In this document: piece after piece, positions 35,216-42,554 of the stretch
Layout: each line of letters opens with the position of its first letter
Position numbering within the stretch: position 1 is the first letter of the stretch
Assembly: GCA_028288705.1 (NCBI GenBank)
Contig: JAQBNH010000007.1
Coordinates: 496,001-560,000, forward strand
Reading direction: 5' to 3'
Source: Ferruginibacter sp.
GTDB lineage: Bacteria; Bacteroidota; Bacteroidia; Chitinophagales; Chitinophagaceae
DNA length: 64,000 bases
Notes under the pieces: generated by a model
The model's input: only the letters and a program-made list of their open reading frames with translations
What the model was told of the DNA's origin: nothing
Database searches by the model: none
Position numbers and translations under genes: made by a program

Positions 35216-35350
35216 TATCTTTATAGAACTAAAGAAAAGCTAAGAGACCTTCAAAAAGTTTTAAAGCAATTCACAAAAAAGGCATCGGGTTCGTTAATTA
35301 CCTGCTTAAGCAATTAAGTTAGTAACGTACAAAACCAGGTGCTTTTTTTA
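35216..35350 (+). ncRNA. Candidate structured small RNA
   Basis: No reading frame is visible in this gap. A -7-like TATCTTTA (35216-35223) could start a transcript near 35229. About 50 nt later a long nested hairpin forms. The outer arm AAAAAAGGCATCGGGTT (35275-35291) pairs with AACCAGGTGCTTTTTTT (35133-35149 within the 35,1xx block below: 35333-35349), with one mismatch. An inner CGTTA (35292-35296) pairs with TAACG (35323-35327), and a tip CTTAA-GCAA-TTAAG (35305-35318) has a GNRA tetraloop. The U-run of the outer stem could act as the terminator. The RNA would be about 120 nt. Flavo-1/6S-type or a new sRNA are possibilities, but no match was tested. Confidence 0.5.
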
Positions 35351-35450
35351 TGCCCTACGCAGTTTGGCGTATTGTTTACAAAAAGCAGAATAATCACCTT
35401 TGTATAAGCATGAATTTTTATAATGCTGACAAGTGGTTAATATCAATGAA

Positions 35451-35474
35451 GGCTGCCTAACGGCGGCCTTTTTT
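35451..35474 (+). terminator. Second terminator in the 35128-35562 gap
   Basis: GGCTGCC (35451-35457), TAAC loop, GGCGGCC (35462-35468), then six T. It could end read-through from the candidate RNA or a second short transcript. Confidence 0.7.
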
Positions 35475-35548
35475 CTTAGCAACATCACAAATCACTACCA
35501 TTTATACAAATTTTAGGGGCGGCATTAAACTTAATGTTTAAACAATTA

Positions 35549-35556
35549 TATATTTG
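35549..35556 (+). promoter_or_regulatory. Predicted -7 element (TATATTTG) immediately before the OB-fold gene
   Basis: Exact TAnnTTTG match, 6 nt before the ATG at 35563. Transcription from here would begin at or next to the start codon. Confidence 0.45.
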
Positions 35557-35562
35557 CTGCCC

Positions 35563-36033
35563 ATGATACCATCAGCAGCAACCAAAAACAACAAACCTTT
35601 TTACAAGAAACTGGCCATTGCCGCATTGCTCCTGTTGCTGATGGGGGCGGGCATCGCGTATTACATTTTTACAGAAAAATTTGATGACACAAGCAAGATA
35701 GCATCTGCGTATACAGTAGATGGCATGACGATGTTACAAGAATTTGCGGCCAATGACAGTGCGGCTAATAATAAATACCGCGAAAAGATCCTGAGTGTAA
35801 AAGGTATCGTTTCAGAAACAGAAACGGCGGACAGCAGTATCAACGTGAAGTTCGCAGATTCTACAAGCGGCGCCTATATTATTTTTGCCTTCCAGCAACA
35901 ACATATGGCGGAAGCCAGGCAATTAAAAGAAGGCGATGCCGTTACCATCAAAGGTTCCTGCAGTGGGGGAACGTACAGCAGCATTCTCGAAACGACTTAT
36001 ATAACTTTTAAACGCTGCGCGGTCAGCAATTAA
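35563..36033 (+). CDS. Membrane-anchored OB-fold protein (tRNA_anti-like)
   Basis: A 156-residue protein from ATG 35563; an in-frame TTG at 35554 lies within the -7 box and is rejected. An N-terminal anchor helix (LAIAALLLLLMGAGIAYYIF) is followed by one OB-fold domain of the tRNA_anti-like type: YREKILSVKGIVSETETADS, INVKFADSTSGAYIIFAFQQ, GDAVTIKGSCSGG. Such domains occur in many Bacteroidota membrane-anchored proteins of unknown role. It is 19 bp upstream of the YceI gene and likely co-transcribed with it. Confidence 0.8.
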   Translation: MIPSAATKNNKPFYKKLAIAALLLLLMGAGIAYYIFTEKFDDTSKIASAYTVDGMTMLQEFAANDSAANNKYREKILSVKGIVSETETADSSINVKFADSTSGAYIIFAFQQQHMAEARQLKEGDAVTIKGSCSGGTYSSILETTYITFKRCAVSN

Positions 36034-36052
36034 TCATTTACAAAAAACAACC

Positions 36053-36595
36053 ATGAAAAAAACAACATTAATGCTGGCGCTGGTATTTGCAGCTACTGCA
36101 ACTTTTGCTCAAAAGAAAACTACAACCTCGGCAACAGTGAGCTTTGATGCAACTACAAGCCTGGATGCCTTACCCAAAGCAGAAAATAAAACAGTGATTG
36201 CTTTAGTGGATACAAAAAAGGGCGATGTGGCATTTGAAGCTGCGGTGAAGAGTTTTAGTTTCAGCAACCCCAAGATCCAGGAACATTTTAATTCGAAAGG
36301 CTGGATGAATTCCGATGAGTTTCCACAGGCTTCATTCAAAGGAAAGATCGTAAACCCTTCTGCGGTTAACTTTAAAAAAGACGGCACTTACACTGCAGAT
36401 GTTGCGGGTGATCTTACACTACACGGTGTTACCAAACCAGTCACTACAAAGGCGACTTTCGTTGTAACGGGTAAAACATTTACTGCAGCCAGCAGTTTTG
36501 TTATTAAACTCGAAGATTATGATGTGAAAGGCGGGGCGATTGGTGCAGGCAAAGTAGCTAAAGAGCCTACGATCAGCGTATCGGCAACTTTCTAA
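36053..36595 (+). CDS. YceI-family periplasmic protein
   Basis: A 180-residue secreted protein (signal peptide MKKTTLMLALVFAATATFAQ) with the YceI lipocalin-like fold. Motifs are FSFSNPKIQEHFNSKGWMNS, ASFKGKI, DLTLHGVTKPVTTKATFVV and KLEDYDVKGG. YceI proteins bind isoprenoid-like molecules in the periplasm; the ligand here is unknown. It follows the OB-fold gene by 19 bp and ends at a strong bidirectional terminator. Confidence 0.92.
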   Translation: MKKTTLMLALVFAATATFAQKKTTTSATVSFDATTSLDALPKAENKTVIALVDTKKGDVAFEAAVKSFSFSNPKIQEHFNSKGWMNSDEFPQASFKGKIVNPSAVNFKKDGTYTADVAGDLTLHGVTKPVTTKATFVVTGKTFTAASSFVIKLEDYDVKGGAIGAGKVAKEPTISVSATF

Positions 36596-36612
36596 ACTAA
36601 CTATTTCAACAT

Positions 36613-36646
36613 AAAAAAAGCGCTTCGTGTACGAAGCGCTTTTTTT
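36613..36646. terminator. Strong bidirectional terminator
   Basis: A 15-bp stem (AAAAAAAGCGCTTCG / CGAAGCGCTTTTTTT), TGTA loop, A-tract on one side and T-tract on the other. It serves both the YceI gene and the convergent small gene. Confidence 0.92.
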
Positions 36647-36657
36647 TATACCCGGAA

Positions 36658-36888
36658 CTACATTTTTGTAGAAGGGTTAAATCCTGATGCAGTGTTTGCA
36701 GCAGAATTAAAAGTTTCTGAAAACTTGCTTTTAACATCTTCCGGAACAAACTGGTCAACCAGTTTGCGGCCTTTTTCTTTTAAGCCACCGAAAAGATTTT
36801 CTTTTTGGTCTGGACTCATTTTAGAATATTTATAGGCTGCATAAGCTGCTAATCCTGCAAGCAATAATCCGCTTCTTTTTGTTAACAT
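36658..36888 (-). CDS. Small YtxH-like protein (76 aa)
   Basis: A short N-terminal hydrophobic segment (LLLAGLAAYAAYKY) is followed by a Lys/Glu-rich helical tail (DQKENLFGGLKEKGRKLVDQ). It resembles small YtxH-type membrane-tethered proteins often linked to envelope stress, but that is only a pattern resemblance. Confidence 0.6.
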   Translation of the reverse strand: MLTKRSGLLLAGLAAYAAYKYSKMSPDQKENLFGGLKEKGRKLVDQFVPEDVKSKFSETFNSAANTASGFNPSTKM

Positions 36889-37020
36889 GATCGTATTTTT
36901 AAAGAGGTTAAAAAATGTCGTTCTACTCTTTACTAATAAAATATAATGCCAAACAGAAATTGACGCAAGTCGTTTGAATAATATGTGCTGCGACTGCGGA
37001 AATGCGGAATTGCTTACCCG

Positions 37021-37860
37021 CTAATCCTCTTTTGGAAAGTCGGCGCCCACTGTTGTCGCTTCCCAGGTATCGAAATCATTCTTTAATTCTTCCAACTTCA
37101 TACGCGCACCTTTTAATGCAGCTGCGCCTAATAATAAACGCATCGGAGGATTTTCGCTTTCCACCGCTTTCACGATTGCTTTGGCCGCACGTTTCGGATC
37201 GCCGGGCTGGTTACCGCTGTAACCGCGAATATCACCAGCATTTTGCCCCGCTGTAGTTGCATAATCGTCTATTTTAACCGGGCTGTCTTCTGCAGAACGC
37301 CCCGCCCAATCCGTACGGAAACCGCTCGGTGCGATAATCGTCACCTTAATACCCAGCGGTGCCACTTCCTTTGCCAGGGATTCAGATAGTCCGTCAACTG
37401 CAAATTTTGTTGCATTATAAAATCCAACGCCGGGGAAGGCACGCAGGCCACCAATCGAAGCAATATTAACGATATGACCGCTGCGTTGCTTACGCATTTG
37501 AGGCAACACTTCCTGCGTCATTTTAGCCAGTCCAAAAACGTTGATCTCGAACATCCGGCGCACCTGCTCGTCCTGGCTTTCTTCAATGGCGGCGAAATAA
37601 CCGATGCCGGCATTGTTAACCAGTACATCTATCCGTCCAAATTTATCAATCGTCGCTTTAACAGCTTCAGCGATCTGTGTAGCATCTGTTACATCCAGCT
37701 TAACTGCCAGGGCTGTTCCCGGGTAACCGTCAACGATGTCCCCCACATCTTCGGTTTTTCTTGCAGCAACTGCCGCCTTATATCCATTTGCCAAGACCTC
37801 CTGCGCGAGCGCACGGCCAAATCCTGTTGAACAGCCCGTGATTAACCATACTTTTTCCAT
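37021..37860 (-). CDS. Short-chain dehydrogenase/reductase
   Basis: A 279-residue SDR of the classical type. The cofactor motif TGCSTGFGRALAQEV sits at the N-terminus, NNAG at about residues 86-89, the catalytic serine in VNIASIGGLRA and YxxxK in YNATKFAVDGLSESLAKEV. The C-terminal part is typical of SDR family oxidoreductases with GPxG replaced by APSGFRTDW. Substrate unknown. It stands alone, divergent from the cyclophilin gene. Confidence 0.92.
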   Translation of the reverse strand: MEKVWLITGCSTGFGRALAQEVLANGYKAAVAARKTEDVGDIVDGYPGTALAVKLDVTDATQIAEAVKATIDKFGRIDVLVNNAGIGYFAAIEESQDEQVRRMFEINVFGLAKMTQEVLPQMRKQRSGHIVNIASIGGLRAFPGVGFYNATKFAVDGLSESLAKEVAPLGIKVTIIAPSGFRTDWAGRSAEDSPVKIDDYATTAGQNAGDIRGYSGNQPGDPKRAAKAIVKAVESENPPMRLLLGAAALKGARMKLEELKNDFDTWEATTVGADFPKED

Positions 37861-37923
37861 GTAAATGATTTTTTATAAAATTACAACAGAGTTATTCCTC
37901 CCGCGCGGAAAATTTGTTTTGCT

Positions 37924-37931
37924 TAATTTTG
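37924..37931 (+). promoter_or_regulatory. Predicted -7 element (TAATTTTG) for the cyclophilin gene
   Basis: Exact TAnnTTTG match 18 nt before the ATG at 37950. It also supports this ATG over the more upstream in-frame start at 37914. Confidence 0.45.
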
Positions 37932-37949
37932 TGCCTTAATAATTATTTT

Positions 37950-38396
37950 ATGAGCGATACAAAATTGACAACTGGCTCGATCCAGACAAGCAAGGGAAAA
38001 TTCACGTTTGAATTATATGATGACGCGGCACCAATTGCCGTTGAAAATTTTAAAAAACTTGCCGCACAAGGTTTTTATGATGGCCTGAGTTTTCACCGGG
38101 TGATCCCGAATTTCATGGTGCAAACCGGCTGTCCGGACGGAACAGGTGCAGGCGGGCCAGGTTATAGTATCCCTTGTGAAACAAAAGGAGCCAAACAACA
38201 GCATGACCGTGGCGTAATGTCTATGGCCCATCGCGGACCAAATACCGGCGGCTCACAGTTCTTTATCTGCCATAACCGCCCCGGAACACAGCACCTGGAC
38301 GGCATGCATACCTGTTTTGGTAAACTCACCGGCGGCCTGGAATTCCTTGACGATATCAAAGCCGGCGATAAAATGGAAAAAGTAACGATCGACTAA
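37950..38396 (+). CDS. Cyclophilin-type peptidylprolyl isomerase
   Basis: A 148-residue cytoplasmic cyclophilin, with no signal peptide. Motifs are FELYDDAAPIAVENFKKLA, LSFHRVIPNFMVQTGCPDG, GGSQFFICHNR and HLDGMHTCFGKLTGGLE. The catalytic arginine (FHRVI) and the QxG and FF motifs are all present. It catalyses cis-trans isomerisation of proline bonds. Confidence 0.94.
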   Translation: MSDTKLTTGSIQTSKGKFTFELYDDAAPIAVENFKKLAAQGFYDGLSFHRVIPNFMVQTGCPDGTGAGGPGYSIPCETKGAKQQHDRGVMSMAHRGPNTGGSQFFICHNRPGTQHLDGMHTCFGKLTGGLEFLDDIKAGDKMEKVTID

Positions 38397-38418
38397 ACTT
38401 CGCATCTAGACAACTTAT

Positions 38419-38443
38419 AAAGCCACCTCGTGTGGCTTTTTTT
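38419..38443 (+). terminator. Intrinsic terminator after the cyclophilin gene
   Basis: AAAGCCAC pairs with GTGGCTTT, 5-nt loop, then a T-run. Confidence 0.8.
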
Positions 38444-38512
38444 AATTCATATTAGAAAAATATCTACGACCGAAAAATACCGGCGACTACAGGTTAACGA
38501 AAGTTAAGAACG

Positions 38513-38622
38513 CATCTTTGCAATGCAATTATCCAATACCTCTGACAAGACAAGCAGTTATATCCAATATCCCATTTAGAAGAACCCCTGTGAAAAACCT
38601 TTGAACTATCAAAGGTTTTTTC
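38513..38622 (+). ncRNA. Candidate small transcript between a -7-like box and a strong terminator
   Basis: CATCTTTG at 38513-38520 resembles the -7 element. A 12-bp stem (AAAAACCTTTGA / TCAAAGGTTTTT, ACTA loop, 38593-38620) with a T-run ends the unit. Between them is about 75 nt with no reading frame and a 9-nt direct repeat TATCCAATA (38530-38538 and 38561-38569). The cyclophilin gene already has its own terminator upstream, so this second terminator needs its own transcript. Confidence 0.45.
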
Positions 38623-38690
38623 TTTTGTACCTGAGCCCATTTATGCGGAGGATTGGCACGTTTTTGACATGATTAAGGAAAACGACCATT

Positions 38691-38942
38691 ATGGCCCTTG
38701 ATAAAGACAAAACAGGTAGTACCAGTCATGAAGAACTCCCAGATGAACTTCCGGTAGACACAGGTGAAAATGAAACGGACGAGAAAGACCTGGATGATCT
38801 GGTGCATGAAGTGAATAAAGATGGTAAACCTGCGGACCCTACTGCCGAGGTTGATCCGGATGACCTTGTTCACAAAAAATCTTCTCCAGCCCCGGATATG
38901 AATCACGAACAGGATCCCGACGATCTGATACATGGAAAATAA
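38691..38942 (+). CDS. Small acidic disordered protein with DDL[VI]H repeats
   Basis: An 83-residue, strongly acidic, low-complexity protein. A short motif occurs three times: KDLDDLVHE, VDPDDLVHK and QDPDDLIHG, spaced by Pro/Glu/Lys-rich stretches (about 23-26 residues apart). No signal peptide, no cysteine. It is probably intrinsically disordered. The repeated motif might dock a partner protein, which is inference. It has its own terminator. Confidence 0.65.
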   Translation: MALDKDKTGSTSHEELPDELPVDTGENETDEKDLDDLVHEVNKDGKPADPTAEVDPDDLVHKKSSPAPDMNHEQDPDDLIHGK

Positions 38943-38948
38943 TTGATG

Positions 38949-38970
38949 ACCGGCCTGGCCGGTTTTTTTT
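38949..38970 (+). terminator. Intrinsic terminator after the acidic repeat protein
   Basis: ACCGGC, CTG loop, GCCGGT, then eight T. Confidence 0.85.
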
Positions 38971-39019
38971 ATGTGCATTCCGTACAAAAGTCACCGGCAT
39001 TTGTATTACATTGTTCGTA

Positions 39020-39988
39020 ATGAATGGCTCATTGTTTGAAAAATTACATACAGATGGATGGATATCTGACCGCTCGTTCAGTAAAATAAAGGCCGAAGTC
39101 GGAATATTTTCAATCCACCGCGAATTGAAGATGCTGCTTTACCTCGGCATTGTTTTGCTGACAACCGGGCTGGGCATATTGGTTTATAAAAATATCGATA
39201 GTATCGGCCACACGGCGATCTTGCTGCTGTTAGCCATAATCAGTAGCGCTTGCCTGTATTATTGTTTCCGGAATAGCCCGGGTTACGCTCCGAAGCGGAT
39301 CAACAGTTCTGCCAGCTTTGGATATATTTTATTACTGGGTTGCTTAAGCATGCTCATATTTGTTGCTTACCTCCAGTTCCAGTTTCACATTTTTGGCGAA
39401 CATTACGGCCTGGCTACCTTCTTCCCGATGCTGTTTTTGATGGCCTCGGCCTATTACTTTGATCACATCGGCGTGCTGTCACTTGGCATCAGCAATTTTG
39501 CGGCGTGGGCAGGTATTAGCATAACACCATTGCACTTGTTAGAAAACGATTTTGCCACCACCCGTATCATCTATACAGGTATCGCGCTGGGATTATTGCT
39601 GATCCTTGCCGGAGAAAGCTCCCAACGGAAAAACGTAAAAGCTCATTTCGCTTTCACGTATATAAACTTCGGTTTTCATTTGCTACTCGTTTCGCTGCTC
39701 GCCGCATTGTTTACACTTTCGTGGAATCTCCTCTGGTTTTGTCTGACGGCAACTGCCTGCTTTTATTTTTACCGAAAAGCACAAATGGAACGCTCCTTCT
39801 ATTTTCTGCTTCTTAGTGTGATCTATGGCTACATCGCATTAAGTTATGTAGTACTGAATAACCTGGTATTTATGTCGGCCGATGTGATGATGATCGGCTT
39901 GTTGTATTTAATTTTTTCCGGGATCGGCACGGCCGTTGTCCTGATCCGGGCGAATAAAAAACTTAAATCCGATGATCGCGTATCGTAA
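39020..39988 (+). CDS. DUF2157-type multi-pass membrane protein
   Basis: A 322-residue protein from ATG 39020; a TTG at 39011 is less likely. A short soluble N-terminal region (FEKLHTDGWISDRSFSKIKA) is followed by about nine hydrophobic helices, starting MLLYLGIVLLTTGLGILVYK, the DUF2157 signature start. Function unknown. It overlaps the next gene by 17 nt, which points to translational coupling. Confidence 0.8.
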   Translation: MNGSLFEKLHTDGWISDRSFSKIKAEVGIFSIHRELKMLLYLGIVLLTTGLGILVYKNIDSIGHTAILLLLAIISSACLYYCFRNSPGYAPKRINSSASFGYILLLGCLSMLIFVAYLQFQFHIFGEHYGLATFFPMLFLMASAYYFDHIGVLSLGISNFAAWAGISITPLHLLENDFATTRIIYTGIALGLLLILAGESSQRKNVKAHFAFTYINFGFHLLLVSLLAALFTLSWNLLWFCLTATACFYFYRKAQMERSFYFLLLSVIYGYIALSYVVLNNLVFMSADVMMIGLLYLIFSGIGTAVVLIRANKKLKSDDRVS

Positions 39989-41102
39989 AGACTGGCTCCG
40001 TAATCTGGCGGTAAATCTTGAAGCAAAATCCGCTTTGGAAAAGCAACTCATCACCGAACAGGAAAGAGTCGCGATCGGCCAGCAATATCCTGTCGGGTTT
40101 TACATGCCGCATTACTTTATCCGGTTAGGACTCTTCTTTTTGACGCTGCTGGTAATTTGCTTTCTCGTTGCACTGCTCGGATTTTTTGTGTTCGATTTGA
40201 ATGAATCTTCCTTAAAAACACTCGCTTTCGTCACGGCACTTGCGGCATACATATCATTAGAGTGGGTTGTAAAAACGAAACTGCATTACGCTTCCGGGAT
40301 AGACGACGGGCTGATGTGGGCAGCCATTTTTGCCTTTGTAATCGGAGGATGGGCAGTGTTCGATCTAACCGATTACAATATTGCCCTCCTGGCCTTTTTT
40401 GTTTGCGGATTTTTTGCATTGCGATTTGTTGACATCTTGGTATCGCTGATGGCATGGGCAGCTCTGGCATCATTTTTCTATTTTACGCTGATCAAAATGG
40501 GTATGGCAGATCTCATTCCATTTATATTGATGGGATATGCCGCTGTTTCATATTTTCTCCTCAGGAAATTTAATATTGATCGGTTAAGTAACTACTATTA
40601 TATTCCGGGAAAGTTGCTGGAATATTTTTCACTGTTTCTTTTTTATGCGTCCGGAAATTATTTTGTCGTGCGTGAACTTCAGCAGTTGATTAGCACGGAT
40701 AAAACACCCATTTTTCTCTACGGAAACATATTCTGGGCCCTGACTTTCATCGTGCCCCTGTTCTATATTTTTTTCGGCATCCGCAGGAGGAACCGCTTGT
40801 TTATTCATTGTGGAGTGCTGCTCATCGCCGCAATTGTTTTCACCTGGAGGCAATATCATTACCTGATGCCACTGGAGATTTGTTTGACGATATCAGGCGC
40901 GATATTGATTGCTGCCTGTTGGTCACTTTTCCATTATCTAAAACTACCAAAACATGGATTCAGTTCAAGGTCTGCTGCTGGCCTACCGGCAACGGATAAC
41001 GATGCGCTCATCGTTTCGGAAACATTTCAACCACAGGAAGAAATAACGCCTCGTTTTGGAGGCGGAAGTTTCGGCGGGGGAGGTACAACCGGCTCCTATT
41101 GA
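39972..41102 (+). CDS. Multi-pass membrane protein, coupled partner of the DUF2157 protein
   Basis: A 376-residue protein beginning inside the previous gene. The N-terminal soluble part (YRKDWLRNLAVNLEAKSALE) is followed by about ten helices. The C-terminus ends in a short Gly-rich tail (FGGGSFGGGGTTGSY). It has the overall pattern of a Bacteroidota membrane protein usually found next to DUF2157 genes, with LYGNIFWALTFIVPLFYIFF near the end. Function unknown. Confidence 0.78.
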   Translation: MIAYRKDWLRNLAVNLEAKSALEKQLITEQERVAIGQQYPVGFYMPHYFIRLGLFFLTLLVICFLVALLGFFVFDLNESSLKTLAFVTALAAYISLEWVVKTKLHYASGIDDGLMWAAIFAFVIGGWAVFDLTDYNIALLAFFVCGFFALRFVDILVSLMAWAALASFFYFTLIKMGMADLIPFILMGYAAVSYFLLRKFNIDRLSNYYYIPGKLLEYFSLFLFYASGNYFVVRELQQLISTDKTPIFLYGNIFWALTFIVPLFYIFFGIRRRNRLFIHCGVLLIAAIVFTWRQYHYLMPLEICLTISGAILIAACWSLFHYLKLPKHGFSSRSAAGLPATDNDALIVSETFQPQEEITPRFGGGSFGGGGTTGSY

Positions 41103-41257
41103 GGCTTAACCAGCAAAGGATTCAGGCGGAACCCTTTCTTAAGACCATTAACAAAACTATCACGTTTTTAAGAATTCTTTAGTAAGCTGTGGCATCATTT
41201 TTCTTATTAGTGGGGCAGTATTAAAACTGTTGATATTTACAATTTAAAACCACGATT

Positions 41258-41836
41258 ATGAAAAAGATTCTACCCATCTTCTTACTTGCAGCAGCATTCT
41301 CTGCCTGTAAAACTGAACAGAAAAAAGACCTGGAGATCAACAAGGATTTTGTGTTGATGGACACCAATAAAATATATCCTAACAATGTAAACTCCGATAC
41401 CGGCGTAGCAACAATCGTTAGCAGTCCTGCTCCTTTGGCAACTGCAACTGCGCCACGTGTTAAGACTATTGTTCCTTCCCGTGCAAAGAAGATTAATGCT
41501 CCTGCGCCCGTTTATAATTCGCCTGCCCAGGTAGTTACTCCTCCGGTTGTCCAAAATACAGGCACTGTAGTGACACCAGCTCCTACTACAGCTCCGGCTG
41601 CAACAGGTACTGTAGGTACTACCAAGTCTGATACGGCAGCCGTAGCAACTGTTAATAAAAAGAAAGGCTGGAGTGAAGCAGCAAAGACCGCAACCATTGG
41701 TGGTGTAGGTGGCGCGGTTGCAGGTGCTGTGATTGGTAAAAATGCCAAAGGTGCGGCGATTGGTGCCGTGATCGGCGGAGTTGGTGGTTACATTCTTGGC
41801 CGTCAGAAAGATAAAAAAAGCGGGAGAGTAGAATAA
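41258..41836 (+). CDS. Glycine-zipper (YMGG-like) lipoprotein
   Basis: A 192-residue lipoprotein (MKKILPIFLLAAAFSAC; lipobox FSAC). The middle is Pro/Ala/Thr/Val-rich and probably disordered. The C-terminus has a glycine zipper typical of outer-membrane lipoproteins (TIGGVGGAVAGAVIGKNAKG and IGAVIGGVGGYILG), ending KDKKSGRVE. It likely inserts into or spans a membrane by its zipper. Followed by a strong terminator. Confidence 0.82.
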   Translation: MKKILPIFLLAAAFSACKTEQKKDLEINKDFVLMDTNKIYPNNVNSDTGVATIVSSPAPLATATAPRVKTIVPSRAKKINAPAPVYNSPAQVVTPPVVQNTGTVVTPAPTTAPAATGTVGTTKSDTAAVATVNKKKGWSEAAKTATIGGVGGAVAGAVIGKNAKGAAIGAVIGGVGGYILGRQKDKKSGRVE

Positions 41837-41854
41837 GTTTCTCCTGTTACTAAT

Positions 41855-41887
41855 AAAAAAGCTCCGGTTTATATCGGAGCTTTTTTT
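41855..41887 (+). terminator. Intrinsic terminator after the glycine-zipper gene
   Basis: AAAAAAGCTCCG pairs with CGGAGCTTTTTT, 8-nt loop, T-run. It also lies just beyond the stop of the convergent response-regulator gene. Confidence 0.9.
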
Positions 41888-41902
41888 ATACTGTTAAATA
41901 CA

Positions 41903-42370
41903 TTATTCGTTTGCAGACTTTTCATCCTTCACTGCCACCTTTCTCTCGGGATGAATGGGTTGCCGGCAAATACGCCAGTAGTCAATAATAATACGAATTA
42001 CGTCCTTTAATTCCTTATAGGTATTGTTCTTTTGAAAAAAGCCCTGAACGGTTAAGTTTTTGTAGGCTTCATTCACGGCATATTGGGAAACGTAAGTCGT
42101 ATAAAAAATAAATGGAATAGAACGGGAGCGCATAAGCGGATCATTATCCAGCTCCGTCTTGAACTCGATGCCGTTTTGCCTTGGAAGATTTACATCACAT
42201 AAAATAATAAATGGATGCCGTTCTGTGTTCTTTAAGTATTCATACGCATCATCTGAATTACCGAAGAAAACCAGTTCATTCCATACCTCCGCATCCTTTA
42301 ACGCCTCGGTTAAAGTCTGCCTGTCATCCAGGTCGTCTTCTATAATTACAATGGGTCCGTCTTTAGCCAT
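41903..42370 (-). CDS. Single-domain response regulator (REC)
   Basis: A 155-residue receiver domain with no output domain. The acidic pair is in IVIIEDDLDD, the phospho-acceptor Asp is in IILCDVNLPRQNG, the conserved Thr is in FIFYTTYVS and the Lys is in FFQKNNTYKEL. It resembles Rcp1-type receivers linked to histidine kinases or phytochromes. No kinase gene lies nearby, so its partner is elsewhere. Confidence 0.92.
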   Translation of the reverse strand: MAKDGPIVIIEDDLDDRQTLTEALKDAEVWNELVFFGNSDDAYEYLKNTERHPFIILCDVNLPRQNGIEFKTELDNDPLMRSRSIPFIFYTTYVSQYAVNEAYKNLTVQGFFQKNNTYKELKDVIRIIIDYWRICRQPIHPERKVAVKDEKSANE

Positions 42371-42523
42371 AGTATGTGTTTGAGTTTTCGTAAATCAAAT
42401 ACCATGCTATTCCTGATTTTTTTAGACAGGGGGTTTGTTTAAAGGATGGTTTGTTCGTTTAGAACGCAGTGTTGAGGTTGATTTTGTGGCGATTATTTTA
42501 CAGTGAAGTAGATGAAAATGTAC

Positions 42524-42531
42524 TAGGTTTG
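42524..42531 (+). promoter_or_regulatory. Predicted -7 element (TAGGTTTG) for the S46 peptidase gene
   Basis: Exact TAnnTTTG match 23 nt before the ATG at 42555. Confidence 0.4.
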
Positions 42532-42554
42532 TTTACACAAAATTTTCTAAAAAC

